Source: JAZLEZ01 sp045615505
Lineage (GTDB): Bacteria; Spirochaetota; Spirochaetia; Sphaerochaetales; Sphaerochaetaceae
Length of the DNA: 13,713 nucleotides
NCBI GenBank assembly: GCA_045615505.1
Contig: JAZLEZ010000061.1
Span: 1-13,713, forward strand
Direction of reading: 5' to 3'
Numbering within the stretch: the first letter of the stretch is position 1; every line of letters begins with the position of its first letter. This document shows, piece after piece, positions 13,475 through 13,713 of the stretch. Below the pieces are notes generated by a model, which saw only the letters and a list, made by a program, of their open reading frames with translations, had not been told where the DNA came from and did not search any database. The translations under genes and the position numbers were made by a program.

Positions 13475-13713
13475 ATGAACTACAATCAATTTTGGAATAA
13501 CAATACAATCGAAGATTTTGAAGAGATTCTGAATGTCAAGGAAGATAAGGACATCGAAAAAACAGAAGCGGTCGAGACAGAAACAAATGAAGATATAAGT
13601 TGGGAAGAAGAATTTGACATTGATGAAAACGAAGAAAGTCAGGAATACATCAATGACTATGACGATTCTGATAATGAGTCATATTCATTTCTGAGCGAAC
13701 AGGAAGAGATTGA
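13475..13713 (+). CDS. Very acidic protein of unknown function, N-terminal part
   Basis: An open frame runs from ATG 13475 to the window edge without a stop (79 complete codons). GAGGA (13464-13468), overlapping the aminotransferase stop, provides the ribosome site with a 6-nt gap, so it belongs to the prs operon. It starts MNYNQFWNNNTIEDFEEIL and is dominated by Asp and Glu, for example WEEEFDIDENEE and NDYDDSDNES, with few basic residues. No signal peptide or membrane segment is seen so far. It may be a disordered acidic leader of a longer protein. I do not recognise it. Confidence 0.75.
   Translation, partial: MNYNQFWNNNTIEDFEEILNVKEDKDIEKTEAVETETNEDISWEEEFDIDENEESQEYINDYDDSDNESYSFLSEQEEI

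Overview
The window looks like chromosome from a spirochaete, most likely a host-associated Treponema. This is an inference from gene content: a eukaryote-like hexokinase, an archaeal-type UMP kinase, an unusually long PRPP synthase, a spirochaete-style lipobox, and an AT-leaning base composition of roughly 40% GC. No rRNA, tRNA, CRISPR array or transposase gene was recognised.

Layout. Positions 1-1342 (minus strand) hold the 5' end of a probable phosphohexomutase gene and a hexokinase gene joined by an ATGA overlap, so they form a sugar-phosphate operon. A short divergent promoter region follows. Positions 1425-3880 (plus) hold exonuclease I (sbcB) and a patatin-like phospholipase. Converging on them, 3934-5810 (minus) holds UMP kinase (pyrH) and an M20 zinc amidohydrolase, tightly coupled. 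Positions 5983-7438 (plus) hold a single-stranded DNA-binding protein and a PflX-type radical SAM protein. From 7440 to about 10990 the character changes. Single genes (thioredoxin, a lipoprotein, carbamate kinase) stand apart, separated by long gene-free stretches full of repeats. From 10994 to the end, compact operon structure returns: PRPP synthase, a class I aminotransferase and the start of a very acidic protein.

The main discovery is in the repeats. A family of small non-autonomous elements carries the terminal sequence GAGGTACTTTCAAAACTG. The longest copy (9497-9642, 146 bp) has 18-bp perfect terminal inverted repeats and a 4-bp target duplication (TTCA). It sits inside one copy of a second, larger repeat whose other copy (10768-10905) is an uninterrupted version of the same site. 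A 50-bp miniature (8292-8341) is flanked by a different 4-bp duplication (CTGA) that includes the thioredoxin stop codon. A third copy forms the last ten codons and the stop of the patatin gene. A fourth partial copy lies upstream of thioredoxin. Thioredoxin and carbamate kinase are therefore each bracketed by same-orientation repeats. Separately, 7499-7776 is a tandem array of about 114 bp per unit, built from alternating TTGTCC and GGACAA boxes that can form competing hairpins.

Functionally the genes are mostly housekeeping: glucose phosphorylation, DNA repair and recombination, pyrimidine and PRPP supply, redox, carbamoyl-phosphate use and amino-acid metabolism. Protein-level oddities are an SSB without the usual acidic tip beside an exonuclease I whose known homologue binds that tip, and a PRPP synthase with a large N-terminal insertion and an altered PRPP loop.
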